From positions 386,027 to 450,026 of the forward strand of contig NW_019775769.1 in the NCBI RefSeq assembly GCF_001039355.2: a stretch of DNA of 64,000 nucleotides. The letters run 5' to 3'. Below are positions 1-10,536 of this stretch, one piece after another. Numbering within the stretch: position 1 is the first letter of the stretch; every line of letters begins with the position of its first letter. The notes beneath the pieces were generated by a model, which did no database searches, had not been told where the DNA came from, and saw only the letters and a program-made list of their open reading frames with translations. This stretch comes from Lingula anatina (taxonomy: Eukaryota > Brachiopoda > Lingulata > Lingulida > Lingulidae). The translations under genes were made by a program, and so were the position numbers.

Positions 1-526
1 CTTATCACAGTTCAAGTGCAGTTAAGCTTAAATTTTGCTGTCCACCTGTTAATGAATTCACATACTTTTTTGTATAAATATTATTTGAAGTATATACATT
101 GTATATTTTAAATAATATATTAAAGATATGATGAAGTGATTATTTTAAATTTGTGACTGTGTAAAATTAATGGAAATGTGTGTACTATGTACGTAGTATT
201 GGATTTTATGAGGCTATATGTAACAACCTCTGATCATCAGTAAAATTGTTTGTGTAAATTATATGTAACTTAATATTTTCAAGTTACTTTGCATAAATGT
301 CATCAGCATTCCTTTGTTGTGAAAATTTCCGTCCAATCCCACCGCCATCACATGTCATCATTTGTCTGAAAACAGAGCATTTTATAAATTGTATTGAATT
401 TTATATTTTTTACTAATGTGTTCATCTATCTTGTTTTGCTAACTGTCTTGCTATATATTTCTTTACAGTAAATAAAGAAAGTATAAATACAAGTGTTGTT
501 TTTTTCATATTTTGATTACCAACAGT
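1..526. repeat. Direct repeat: first copy of a 3'-flank segment
   Basis: This stretch recurs at 1897-2422 with the same length and at 9075-9602 with a 2-bp insertion and a few substitutions. It contains an AATAAA at 471-476 but no exon that I can support. It ends exactly at the single N at 527. The inference is that it is the end of one contig overlapping the next contig, not a biological tandem repeat. Confidence 0.85.
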
Positions 527-527
527 N
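527..527. other. Assembly join (single N)
   Basis: A single N separates the end of the first copy of the repeated 3' flank from a sequence that begins further upstream in the same locus. Sequence on the two sides overlaps by 526 bp, as expected for two unmerged allelic contigs. The stretch from 528 to 1326 is AT-rich and shows no exon I can support; it is probably intron of the gene ending at 1392. Confidence 0.8.
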
Positions 528-1326
528 GCCCTTTGCTAAAATAGTGATATTTGTAGCACATTTTCATTTGTATGCTTTAGCACTGTCATACAATGCTGGT
601 TAGCGTATGTAATAGAAATCACTGTGCTTAAATTGTATAATGCTGTGACGGGCTTTGGAATCTCAGGTCTAAACAACACTTATCTATGTTAGAGGTATAT
701 TTATATTATAAAGCTTTTAAAGAAGCTTCATGTTATGTTTAAGAACTGCTATTTGTAGATGACCAAATCATTTAGTACAAGGAGTTAGCAGGTAGAGGAA
801 AAGGTACACGTAGTTCCCTGTTAACTTTGTCTAGTCTTCCTGCCACTTCATACTTACTTAAGGGTGCTAATACTGCATTTGCTTATAGCTTCATTTTGTG
901 TAATTCTTGAGCAATAAAACCAAATTTCCAAAACTTAAAGCAACAATACTGTTGACTTTGTCTCAGAATTTGACAAAAAGTTTGTTATCATTTTCCAATT
1001 AAATACTAATTCAGTGTATTAGAATTTATGATTGATAAATCTCTTGTGTGTACCCACTTTAAGTGATTTCTTTTTTTTTTTCTTATTAATTTTCAGAATG
1101 TCGAACATTAGCTTTTTTTGTGAAAAATTAAATTTTGTATACATTTTGCTAAACATCAACCTATGAAGTTAGCATTTAATCATAACAGTTACTATATTTT
1201 CTACAGGTTTGTATATATTACACAGTTTGACGATAAATTTTATTAAAATATTGTATCAATTCCAGTTTTTATAAAAATATTTTTACATCAATAATAATAA
1301 ACTGACTATGTACTCCATTGTTTTAG

Positions 1327-1392
1327 ACCAAGAAGAAATCTAAGGGAGACTCTGGGCAGCCAGGCACACAGTCACCAACAAGACGCCGCTGA
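1327..1392 (+). CDS. Last coding exon of an unidentified gene (C-terminus only)
   Basis: A polypyrimidine-like tract ending in TTTTAG is followed by 22 codons ending in TGA. They encode a basic tail that starts TKKKSKGDSG and ends SPTRRR. The reading phase is chosen because it is open and ends in a stop; the upstream exons are outside the window or hidden by the contig join at 527. The tail is too short and low-complexity to name the protein. The following 460 bp would be 3' UTR, with a poly(A) signal at 1853-1858. This gene converges on CATSPER1. It could also be a chance reading frame. Confidence 0.45.
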   Translation, partial: TKKKSKGDSGQPGTQSPTRRR

Positions 1393-1852
1393 GGACCAAG
1401 AAACATGGACCAGTCTTCAGGCCTTTACTGTCCTGTTATCATGTCCTGATAACAGTCCCTGTTATCATGCTCACAAGATAGGGTGGTAATATCAGTAGTG
1501 TTACCAATACCAGTTATCCTATATAAAGAGTAGATTATTTAGCCACTTGCCAGATCTGAACTTGACAACCGGATATTTTAAGAGATTAGGTTTACCTGTC
1601 TATTTTCTCAACAAATGATATGCCAAACAACTCTAAAACTGTTGAGTCTGATTATAAGTCTGTTCTTTATATAGCATTTGGAATTGACACGGTTTATACA
1701 ATACAGACAATGCCCAATGAAATTAGAAACCCTCTGACCCTTCATTCTGTAACATATGCCAAAATATATTGTTTTTTCTTCTTTTGCCTTAAGACAAAAG
1801 TATTATGATAAAGAAACGATTGAGACAGTATGAAAAAATGATTGGGTTGCTC

Positions 1853-1858
1853 AATAAA
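1853..1858 (+). terminator. Poly(A) signal AATAAA of the gene ending at 1392
   Basis: AATAAA lies about 460 bp after the stop codon at 1390-1392. The same signal recurs at 9031-9036 in the overlapping contig. There is no other gene on this strand that it could serve. Confidence 0.45.
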
Positions 1859-1896
1859 TCTTTTAATGTGATTTTACATGTATTTAATTGACACAG

Positions 1897-2422
1897 CTTA
1901 TCACAGTTCAAGTGCAGTTAAGCTTAAATTTTGCTGTCCACCTGTTAATGAATTCACATACTTTTTTGTATAAATATTATTTGAAGTATATACATTGTAT
2001 ATTTTAAATAATATATTAAAGATATGATGAAGTGATTATTTTAAATTTGTGACTGTGTAAAATTAATGGAAATGTGTGTACTATGTACGTAGTATTGGAT
2101 TTTATGAGGCTATATGTAACAACCTCTGATCATCAGTAAAATTGTTTGTGTAAATTATATGTAACTTAATATTTTCAAGTTACTTTGCATAAATGTCATC
2201 AGCATTCCTTTGTTGTGAAAATTTCCGTCCAATCCCACCGCCATCACATGTCATCATTTGTCTGAAAACAGAGCATTTTATAAATTGTATTGAATTTTAT
2301 ATTTTTTACTAATGTGTTCATCTATCTTGTTTTGCTAACTGTCTTGCTATATATTTCTTTACAGTAAATAAAGAAAGTATAAATACAAGTGTTGTTTTTT
2401 TCATATTTTGATTACCAACAGT
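1897..2422. repeat. Direct repeat: second copy of the 3'-flank segment
   Basis: Aligns with 1-526 without length change. Here it sits in its natural context, directly downstream of the 3' UTR ending near 1880. The third copy is 9075-9602. Confidence 0.85.
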
Positions 2423-2769
2423 TAATAAATGCCTGCTTCTAAATACTAGTACTTATAAGGTAATACCGACCATATAAAGTTTAATGCTTTCACATCATTT
2501 AATTGTCACTTACTACCAGTATAACAACATGCAGTTTGGCAAAAGGAAAATTATCATGGTATATTTTAAGCAATTTCACATTCATTAAAGAAAAAATCCA
2601 ACTGTTATTGTTGCCAATTAATGACCTCAATTTAAGTGTACAATAGATTCATCCTGTTGTTTGAAGTGCCAGCCGTGGTACAAGTCCTGATCAGTTACAA
2701 CTACTAGTGGTCCACTGTATGAGACATACAAGAGCAAATTACATCTTAACTGGGCCTTAATATCATCGT

Positions 2770-2927
2770 AACTAGTACTAATAAGCTGTAATAACTAGTA
2801 CTGTAATCACTAGTAAGAATTTGCTGTAATGACTAGTACTTATTAGCTGTAATAACCAGCACTAATAATCTGTGATAACTAGTACTAATCAGCTGTAATA
2901 ATTAGTACTAATCAGCTGTAATAACTA
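2770..2927. repeat. Short minisatellite around the CATSPER1 stop codon
   Basis: A degenerate unit of about 25 bp built on GCTGTAATAACTAGTACTAA is repeated some six times. It overlaps the last codons and stop of CATSPER1 (stop at 2912). The allelic copy near 10425-10552 has one unit fewer, so the array is variable between the two assembled copies. Confidence 0.6.
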
Positions 2928-5900
2928 GGGAGCAGACTACCCACCTCAGTACACGTGTCCACCATGAGGTCCACCACCTGCTGCTGGCTCTTCAGAGTGC
3001 TGTGGTTGTACTCCAGGGCTGCCAACAACTGGAAGATTGTCCTCATTTGGGATATTTCTCTGAAAACAAACAGCTGGCCATAGATAAGACATTTCCTAAA
3101 ATTTCTCTTCTCCTCGATATCACAGATGTTAATAACTTGTTTGGTCATTTTACTTTGAAAATATTAAAATCTGCAATTCAAAACATAATTTTACAAAAAG
3201 CCATATATATATATGTGGGTTTTTTAAAATGCTAATTTAGAGACTTAACTAAACTACATTAATTTTGTTATTATATATCTAACCTATCCTTTAATTCTGA
3301 ACCTCCAAAATATTCAGTGATGGTTTGTCTCTGCAGTCTTGAGGACATTTGGCTGTTTTGAGTGCTGTCAGTTTCATCTTAAATATAAAAATATGCTTTA
3401 GATAATTTTAAGTAGGCATACAACAAAAATGGTGGATTACATTTTAAGTGCAAGGTATAACTGTTACTACAAAAAACTATTTTCTCTCTAACATTTTACA
3501 GTGAAAATGTGACTCCCATGTGCTTTATCATAAGCAACTTGAAAACAAACAAAAAAAGGAGGCTTGAGACACTGGTAGAAAAATGAAATGATACTTAATA
3601 ACAGAAATGTAAATCTGCAATTTCAAAAATCACTCAATGTGTGCTCAAACAACATACAGGTGATGATGCGACATATACAATACTTACCAGAAACCTCAGA
3701 TACTGCAAAAATGTCGTCTTCATCATCACTATCATCTGGATGCTGAAACAAGTCAAACTTAATTAAAATATTTCCATCAAAGTCATTTTGCAATCACATT
3801 TATATGTCATATTTACTTCAAGCTTTTTCAGAAAAAAGGGCTATACTTATACCTTTTTCTTGCCCTTTTTTGCTTCATTTGCTGCTTCCAAAGTAAGTTG
3901 AAAATTATCAACCAGAACAGCAACAAACAAGCTGTAAGACAAAAGATATGATGAAAATGAAAAGATTGTAAAATTAATACAGTTCAAATATTTTCCTGCA
4001 TGAGCTAATACCCATACACCAGGAAATGACACATGTGCAAAAGCTGAAGCTTTTTTTTTTAACAACTAATTTCTTTTTTAATGAGGCTGCTTTCATGTCA
4101 CTCTTTTAATGTTATATCATCTCCATTCAACATTCAATTTATTCATTCATTTGAAAATGATTCACCTATATTAAAAAAAAAACAAAAAAAATATATATCA
4201 ATGAGAACAGCTTTGAAAATGTTGAATATTTTGTCAGAATAAAGAAACTTTTTTCATTCTGCACAACAATTTAAGTATTTTCACTTAATTTATTTCAACT
4301 TATTATGAAAATCTACTTACTTGAGAAAGATAAAATACTCCAAAACAATGTAAATGAGAAGAAAAATCAGAATGTGCCAATAACCTGAAAATAAAAATGA
4401 AAACATTATTGCATTTGGCATTACCAAATGAAAAAGTACAAATTTATTCTTTAAAGTCTGAAAATGTACCTCAAACTCAGCATAAAGGAGTTATGTAAAT
4501 AATTTTATCTCAACTGCCTTTATAAACATAATAAAGTTCACTCAAAATCTCAATCACACAATACTGATTTAGCATATGTTCTTCTTACCAAATTAAAGTT
4601 TTGACAGAGTCGAATATATATTAATTTATTAAAAGAGAAAATTATTAAAAATTCATCAAGTGTTGAAGTGCTGACAGACCTGGGTAAACATCAATGACAT
4701 CACTGTATATATAGAACCAATCGTCCAGAGTAAGCAGCTGAAACAGTGTGAAGGTAGCTGAGGGTAATGTACCAAACCTGTTAGGGTCCACCCCACTGTA
4801 CAGACCACGCCCTATCACTGCAAACATATCTGATGTAAAAGTCAAGGTAGCCAAGATAATGCAGAGAAATTATTTCTACTCCACCACCCACACACTTTTC
4901 TCTTTTTTGTTTAGCGTTTCTCTCCATTTCCAAGTGAACAGGTCAGTATGTTTTCAGGTAAGTTATGTTATATGGTAAGTTTGTAATGGTAAATGAGCAA
5001 TTACTGGTAAATTTGATTAACACAGCTTGGGTTTCAAATCTGAAATGGGCAAACTTCTTCATTTTCAAAATGCAATATATGCCTGCTTATTTATCAGTCT
5101 GATTTCAGTCTGATTTCAGTCATGGCACAAGTTTAAACAGGTCTATTAAGTACATGTCACCTCCTTTTTTGGAAGCACAAAATTTGGATAATGAAAGAGA
5201 GTTTGTGATTGACACAATACACTAAAATCCAATTCTGTAAAAGTCCTGTGTGTATGAATATAGAATTGAAAACGAAGGTGCTGGTAAGCCCCAGAGATGA
5301 AGCTCAGTGTGGATTAAATGTCTGCTCTGAATGTGATAGAATCACTTAATCAAAGGTGTTCCTAATTTATCAGAGGATACACATGAAGAGTGTCATCAGT
5401 CCCACAATGGCCCCCATGGACTGAATAGACTGCAGACAGGTGGTCATAATAACTTGGAGATTGGAAAGAAACCTGGGAAATGTGAAATAGAAAATGAAGA
5501 TAAATAAAACAGAATTTTGTTTTGTATAATTCTGATTAAAATTAGGTGTTTCTCAACATTAGTAAGCTTGTGAATTCACTTAGCTCAAAACAACAGTTTT
5601 AACTGTTAAAACATGCAGTGTTGCACTAAATTATACAAGCACATTTTATGACATTCAAGACAGTTACGTTACTGATTTAAGAGTTGCAAATGAAGTGCTA
5701 TTAGACATACCACAGGGATTCATGAAATTTTTAGCCTTAATTAGTGTAACAGATAAAATACTAAGAGTTCAGAAAGTCTTATATCCTGACTAAGTTTAAC
5801 CCCCCCCCTCCTCCATGCCCCCCCCCCCCCCAACAACATTAAAAAGCTTCCCATTTCTTCTATTTCTTCTGTGATACCTCTAACCATACCATACTATTGT

Positions 5901-7846
5901 TTTTGTTTTTTTTTTTCGATATGATTTACCTGATGGTACGAAGCACTCTCAAGGCCCTGATCGCCCTCACAGCACGGAATATTCTGAGCATTCTGAAGAT
6001 AGCAGTGCCGTTAAATCCACCAATACTGGTCATCACCAATGGAAGAATAAAGTCTACAAGACTCAAAATAACTATGCTCAAATCTGCAAGAAGAATTAAC
6101 AAAGTTCTATCAATATGTAATCTTTTCTCTTTGGCATCTATGGTTTTCAACAATATATGCGAGGATTTTGCACTCAGCTATATTGAATTATCCATACAAT
6201 ATGAAGGGGCTAATAAAAATGAATGAAAGAAAGAAACATTTACATCAAAATGTACACCTTAAAACAAAACAAGATTTTGCATTTTGTTCACATTCTAAAA
6301 AGGATAATAAATACTTAGAATTTGTAAAGCATCATATCTGATACGTTTTCAATAAAAATAAGGAGTCCCCCATGTAAGTGCATTTAATAATAATAATAAT
6401 ACAAAATAATAAATAATACATTCTCCTGTTTCAGAGAATATAAGAGAAGCCCCAGTCCTTACCTAATATATTCCATCCTCCTACAAACTTTGCTCTGTAG
6501 ACATAAATCTTGAGAACTACTTCCATAATGTATATACCCAGGAATAAATTATCAAACACAGAGAAATACCAGCCTGACAGAAATTTGGTAAAAAAAAAAT
6601 AAATATAATTTAAGTTATACAATAACTCATAGGTGGCAAATTGAACATTGCAAATAAAATGAACAGTGTTAAAGCATGTATGTTTAATATATGCTCAGTT
6701 GCCCTGAGAAGAATGTTTGTTGCCTAAATTGAAAATTTCCCATGAAGTGATATTTTCTTATATTGATGAAAGAAAACATATCTAGCAGATATGATAATTA
6801 TGCTAATTCAAGTCCAGCTGGATTTGTATCAACTCTATTCTTTTTCAACAATAAGTATATTAAGTTGATTCAGGTTTCACAATTACCTCCTCTAACCATA
6901 ATTTCTTCCCACGTTTGGGCTACCAACATTCCTGTGTTCATAAAGATCACAGTCAGAATGAAGGCACCAAAGCCTTTGGACTCCACAAAATCATACAAGA
7001 GCTGATGGAGCTGGCCTGCATCTTGCTTCAAGATCTTCTGACGCCGATGGCGCTCGCCAGTGGTCAGTTTGTCAGTGGGAGACTCCACTTCTTCTCTCAG
7101 TCTCATTGCCTCTGACAGACTTTCGCGCTGTTTTACAACATAAGCCTGAAAAAAGAAATCACTAAGAAAATGATCCTTTAAAATGACTTAACTAATGTAT
7201 CTCTTTCTTTCTTTATTCTTTTCTATTGAAATAACTAGGCAAATTCTGTTTTCACAGCATATTGTAATTGTGCTTATATAAATATAATGATATTTCATCA
7301 ATATATTTCTTCATTTCTGCCACAATCTGAATGGTGTAAATAAAGCAAAGCATGAAAAGCATTACGGATATTGAATTAGCAAATTTGTATCTTAAATTTG
7401 TTGAATGTATAGAATGGTTGAGTATGAAGACATTTTTTTTTTAAATGAAAAGACCAATATCATGTCACAGGTAAATGTTTGAAAAATTAAAACCTGTATA
7501 AAATACTGAAGGGTACAAAAGGCACCATACACAAAACACTCCATACCTCTATAAAATCTGCCATCTCTTCCTTATCTTTATCAGGACTCTCAAACAGAAC
7601 AGAAAACGATCTACGCAGATGGGCTGATTCTTGAGTCTGAGACCTTTTCATCATCAATGCAGTTTGTTCCTCCTCCTCCTCCTCTTCAACAATATTGTCT
7701 TTTATTCCAGACGCTTCTAATGCTGTTCCTAATGTTTTCCTTCTGTGACTCATGTTACGATAGGTATTCTGAATGTAGTTTCGTTGTTCATTTGCCAAAG
7801 AGGCTCTCCTTTGGTGAAATATCTTGTGCACTGCGTTGGACGTCAT
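2912..7846 (-). CDS. CATSPER1: Cation channel sperm-associated protein 1, first assembled copy
   Basis: Eleven exons (minus strand): 7547-7846, 6887-7145, 6463-6573, 5930-6083, 5381-5472, 4680-4829, 4321-4384, 3853-3931, 3688-3742, 3284-3377 and 2912-3059. They join in phase to about 501 residues. The protein is a six-segment voltage-gated channel subunit: S1 near residue 158, S2 near 189, an arginine-rich S4 at about 254-275, and a pore loop with the CatSper signature TLDDW at 339-343. S6 is followed by a charged tail. The TLDDW filter, the LFVAVLVDNFQ end of S6 and the C-terminal helix favour CatSper1 over CatSper2-4. In known animals it forms the alkaline-activated Ca2+ channel of the sperm flagellum. 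The N-terminus is short (about 150 residues before S1) with a run of seven Glu, unlike the long His-rich mammalian one. The last exon might splice at GTGGGT (about 2950) instead of reading to the stop at 2912. It diverges from CAMKMT. Confidence 0.85.
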
Positions 7847-8428
7847 ATTGACTTCCTTTTTGTATCTTAAATTTAGAACTGCAATACAAATTAAGAAAGT
7901 TAATTATCTATATAATGGCCTTCAGAATACCTTATGTCTTATTGTGTTCAACATGGAAATCTTGTTACTGAGTCAGTGACTTTCAGGGTCAACGACTGAG
8001 TGCCTTTGTCACTGTGAGACTGAAAATTGTAGTTTATCACTTAAAACATGCAAAAACACGTACGTAAGCGCATTTTACAGACTTGTAACTGCTGTTAATA
8101 AAAATTCAACATAAATTTATGAGCCCATGTTCCTTCTTAAAATGCATAAACAGCAACGCAGTACCTTTATTCTTGTAACAACTGTGCAAGCCTATTGAAG
8201 AGCGCTTCGAAAGACGCGCTTCACAACAAATGCTAAGCGTATATTCTAACCTTATATTCTGTTTCGAATATACACAAAGTAGAAACAGGCAACCTTTAAC
8301 AAAATATATGCTATTTTTAAAACAATTAGCTTTTTAAAAAAATAATTATAAATTTATAAGCAATTTAAGAGGTTTGGTAAGCTAATTGTAGGATTCGAAA
8401 GTATGCTACCAAGGACTTAAGCGTCAAA
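7847..8428. promoter_or_regulatory. Divergent promoter between CATSPER1 and CAMKMT, first copy
   Basis: The 582 bp between the two start codons must carry both promoters and both 5' UTRs. No TATA box is convincing on either side. A GC-richer palindromic stretch, GCGCTTCGAAAGACGCGC, lies around 8200-8220; the first copy has about 12 extra bases just before it compared with the others. Confidence 0.5.
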
Positions 8429-8867
8429 ATGGCCGACGTGAGGGGGGATTGCAAAGCTGTGAAACAAGTTGATATTTCAGTCGCTAGACAACGATGGTTA
8501 ATGCTAGGGGATGTAAGTTTTTTAACCTCTACAAGAAATTTCGTGAAAGTTTTTGACGTTTTTGCATTGGTCTTGTTTTTAACGACTTCGACAAGTTTTG
8601 ACTCCTGCAAGAAAAACGAACAGCTAAGACTCGTAAGAGTGAGACAAGTATTTAGTGGTCTTTAGTAACAAGTCATCGGCAAGTTAACTTGTACTGTACT
8701 GGTACAGTTTCTCATTACTTGCGACATATGCAGGTTTTTGGAAGTTTTATTTATAATTTCAAAAATATTTTTTAGGTTTTGAGAGGCAGAAAGTCGAGAG
8801 ATATTAACAGCTCGTCAGCATCAGTGAGGAGATTCTCTAGTTTTGGTCTACTTGAAGTAACCCCTTC
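8429..8867 (+). CDS. CAMKMT: Calmodulin-lysine N-methyltransferase, 5' fragment cut by contig end
   Basis: Exon 1 is 8429-8512 and the start of exon 2 is 8776-8867, where the contig ends at the N (8868). The encoded residues match the start of the complete gene at 17856 with a few substitutions. The truncation is an assembly effect, not a pseudogene lesion. Confidence 0.75.
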
Positions 8868-8868
8868 N
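8868..8868. other. Assembly join (single N)
   Basis: Left of the N the sequence stops inside CAMKMT exon 2. Right of it the sequence jumps back to the 3' UTR that also occurs from about 1691. The whole CATSPER1 locus is then repeated, which is what an unmerged overlap of two haplotype contigs produces. Confidence 0.85.
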
Positions 8869-9074
8869 GGGTTATACAATACAGACAATGCCCAATGAAA
8901 TTAGAAACCCACTGACCCTTCATTCTCTAACATATGCCAAAATATATTGTTTTTTCTTCTTTTGCCTTAAGACAAAAGTATTATGATAAAGAAACAATTG
9001 AGACAGTATGAAAAAATGATTGGGTTGCTCAATAAATCTTTTAATGTGATTTTACATGTATTTAATTGACACAG

Positions 9075-9602
9075 CTTATCACAGTTCAAGTGCAGTTAAG
9101 CTTAAATTTTGCTGTCCACCTGTTAATGAATTCACATACTTTTTTGTATAAATATTATTTGAAGTATATACATTGTATATTTTAAATAATATATTAAAGA
9201 TATGATGAAGTGATTATTTTAAATTTGTGACTGTGTAAAATTAATGGAAATGTGTGTACTATGTACATAGTATTGAATTTTATGAGGCTATATGTAACAA
9301 CCTCTGATCATCAGTAAAATTGTTTGTGTAAATCATATGTAACTTAATATTTTCAAGTTACTTTGCATAAATGTCATCAGCATTCCTTTGTTGTGAAAAT
9401 TTCCGTCCAATCCCACCGCCATTACATGTCATCATTTGTCTGAAAACAGAGAGCATTTTATAAATTGTATTGAATTTTATATTTTTTACTAATGTGTTCA
9501 TCTATCTTGTTTTGCTAACTGTCTTGCTATATATTTCTTTACAGTAAATAAAGAAAGTATAAAAACAAGTGTTGTTTTTTTCATATTTTGATTACCAACA
9601 GT
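9075..9602. repeat. Direct repeat: third copy of the 3'-flank segment
   Basis: Matches 1-526 and 1897-2422 apart from a 2-bp insertion and scattered substitutions. The sequence from 8869 to 9074 likewise matches the 3' UTR at about 1691-1896, including the AATAAA at 9031-9036. Confidence 0.85.
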
Positions 9603-9689
9603 AAAAATGCCTGCTTCTAAATACTAGTACTTATAAGGTAATACCGACCATATAAAGTTTAATGCTTTCACATCATTTAATTGTCACTT

Positions 9690-10144
9690 TTTTTTTTTTT
9701 TTTTTTTTTTAATTGCAAATCTCAAATAAGTACAGATTTCAGCAAAAAATATAAAATTTATAAATAACTAAATAAAAATCACACTCACTCTCTCACTCAC
9801 TCACTCACTCACAAAGAGACACTCAGTCATTTGCAATATATATATGTATAGTTACTGTGTCATTTAATATATATGTCAACAACGATATATTGATAACCTA
9901 ATAGTAAAATACTTAATAATACTTAATAAATAATATGATCTAATACAGATAAAAACAAATATGTGTTTTACTATCAAATATCGACAGGGGAACATACGCA
10001 GATAGAAGATATCATTCCAGGAAGAGAGGCTGCAGCTTTTTCCATTTTTCATTAAATTTATCTATTGTCATGTTTCTCAGACTTATATTTCTCTCTGCGA
10101 TGTAGGCCTGTCTCCATTCTATTTTAATATTTTCTATGTTCGGG
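9690..10144 (-). mobile_element. 5'-truncated L1-like LINE insertion with target-site duplication
   Basis: A 455-bp insertion is flanked by a perfect 15-bp direct repeat (ATTTAATTGTCACTT at 9675-9689 and 10145-10159). The other assembled copy has that target only once, near 2497. The insert begins with a poly(T) run on the + strand, so it is antisense and ends in poly(A). Read on the minus strand from its 5' end there are 43 open codons ending in TGA. The peptide includes EWRQAYIAERNISL and FNEKWKKLQPLF, resembling the C-terminus of L1-type ORF2 proteins. What follows is an AT-rich 3' UTR with a CTCA/GAGT simple repeat. Confidence 0.8.
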
Positions 10145-10536
10145 ATTTAATTGTCACTTACTACCGGTATAACAACATGCAGTTTGGCAAAAGGAAAATT
10201 ATCATGGTATATTTTAAGCAATTTCACATTCATTAAAGAAAAAATCCAACTGTTATTGTTGCCAATTAATGACCTCAATTTAAGTGTACAATAGATTCAT
10301 CCTGTTGTTTGAAGTGCCAGCCGTGATATAAGTCCTGATCAGTTACAACTACTAGTGGTCCACTGTATGAGACATACAAGAGCAAATTACATCTCAACTG
10401 GGCCTTAATATCATCGTAACTAATACTAATAAGCTTTAATAACTAGTACTGTAATCACTAGTAAGAATTTGCTGTAATGACTAGTACTTATTAGCTGTAA
10501 TAACCAGCACTAATTATCTGTGATAATTAGTACTAA

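Noticed and set aside
2912-3152. Longer last CATSPER1 exon starting at 3152
   Set aside because: It stays in phase, but the acceptor at 3060-3061 (TTTGTTTTCAG) gives a direct match to the C-terminal helix of CatSper1 with no insertion, so the shorter exon 2912-3059 is preferred.
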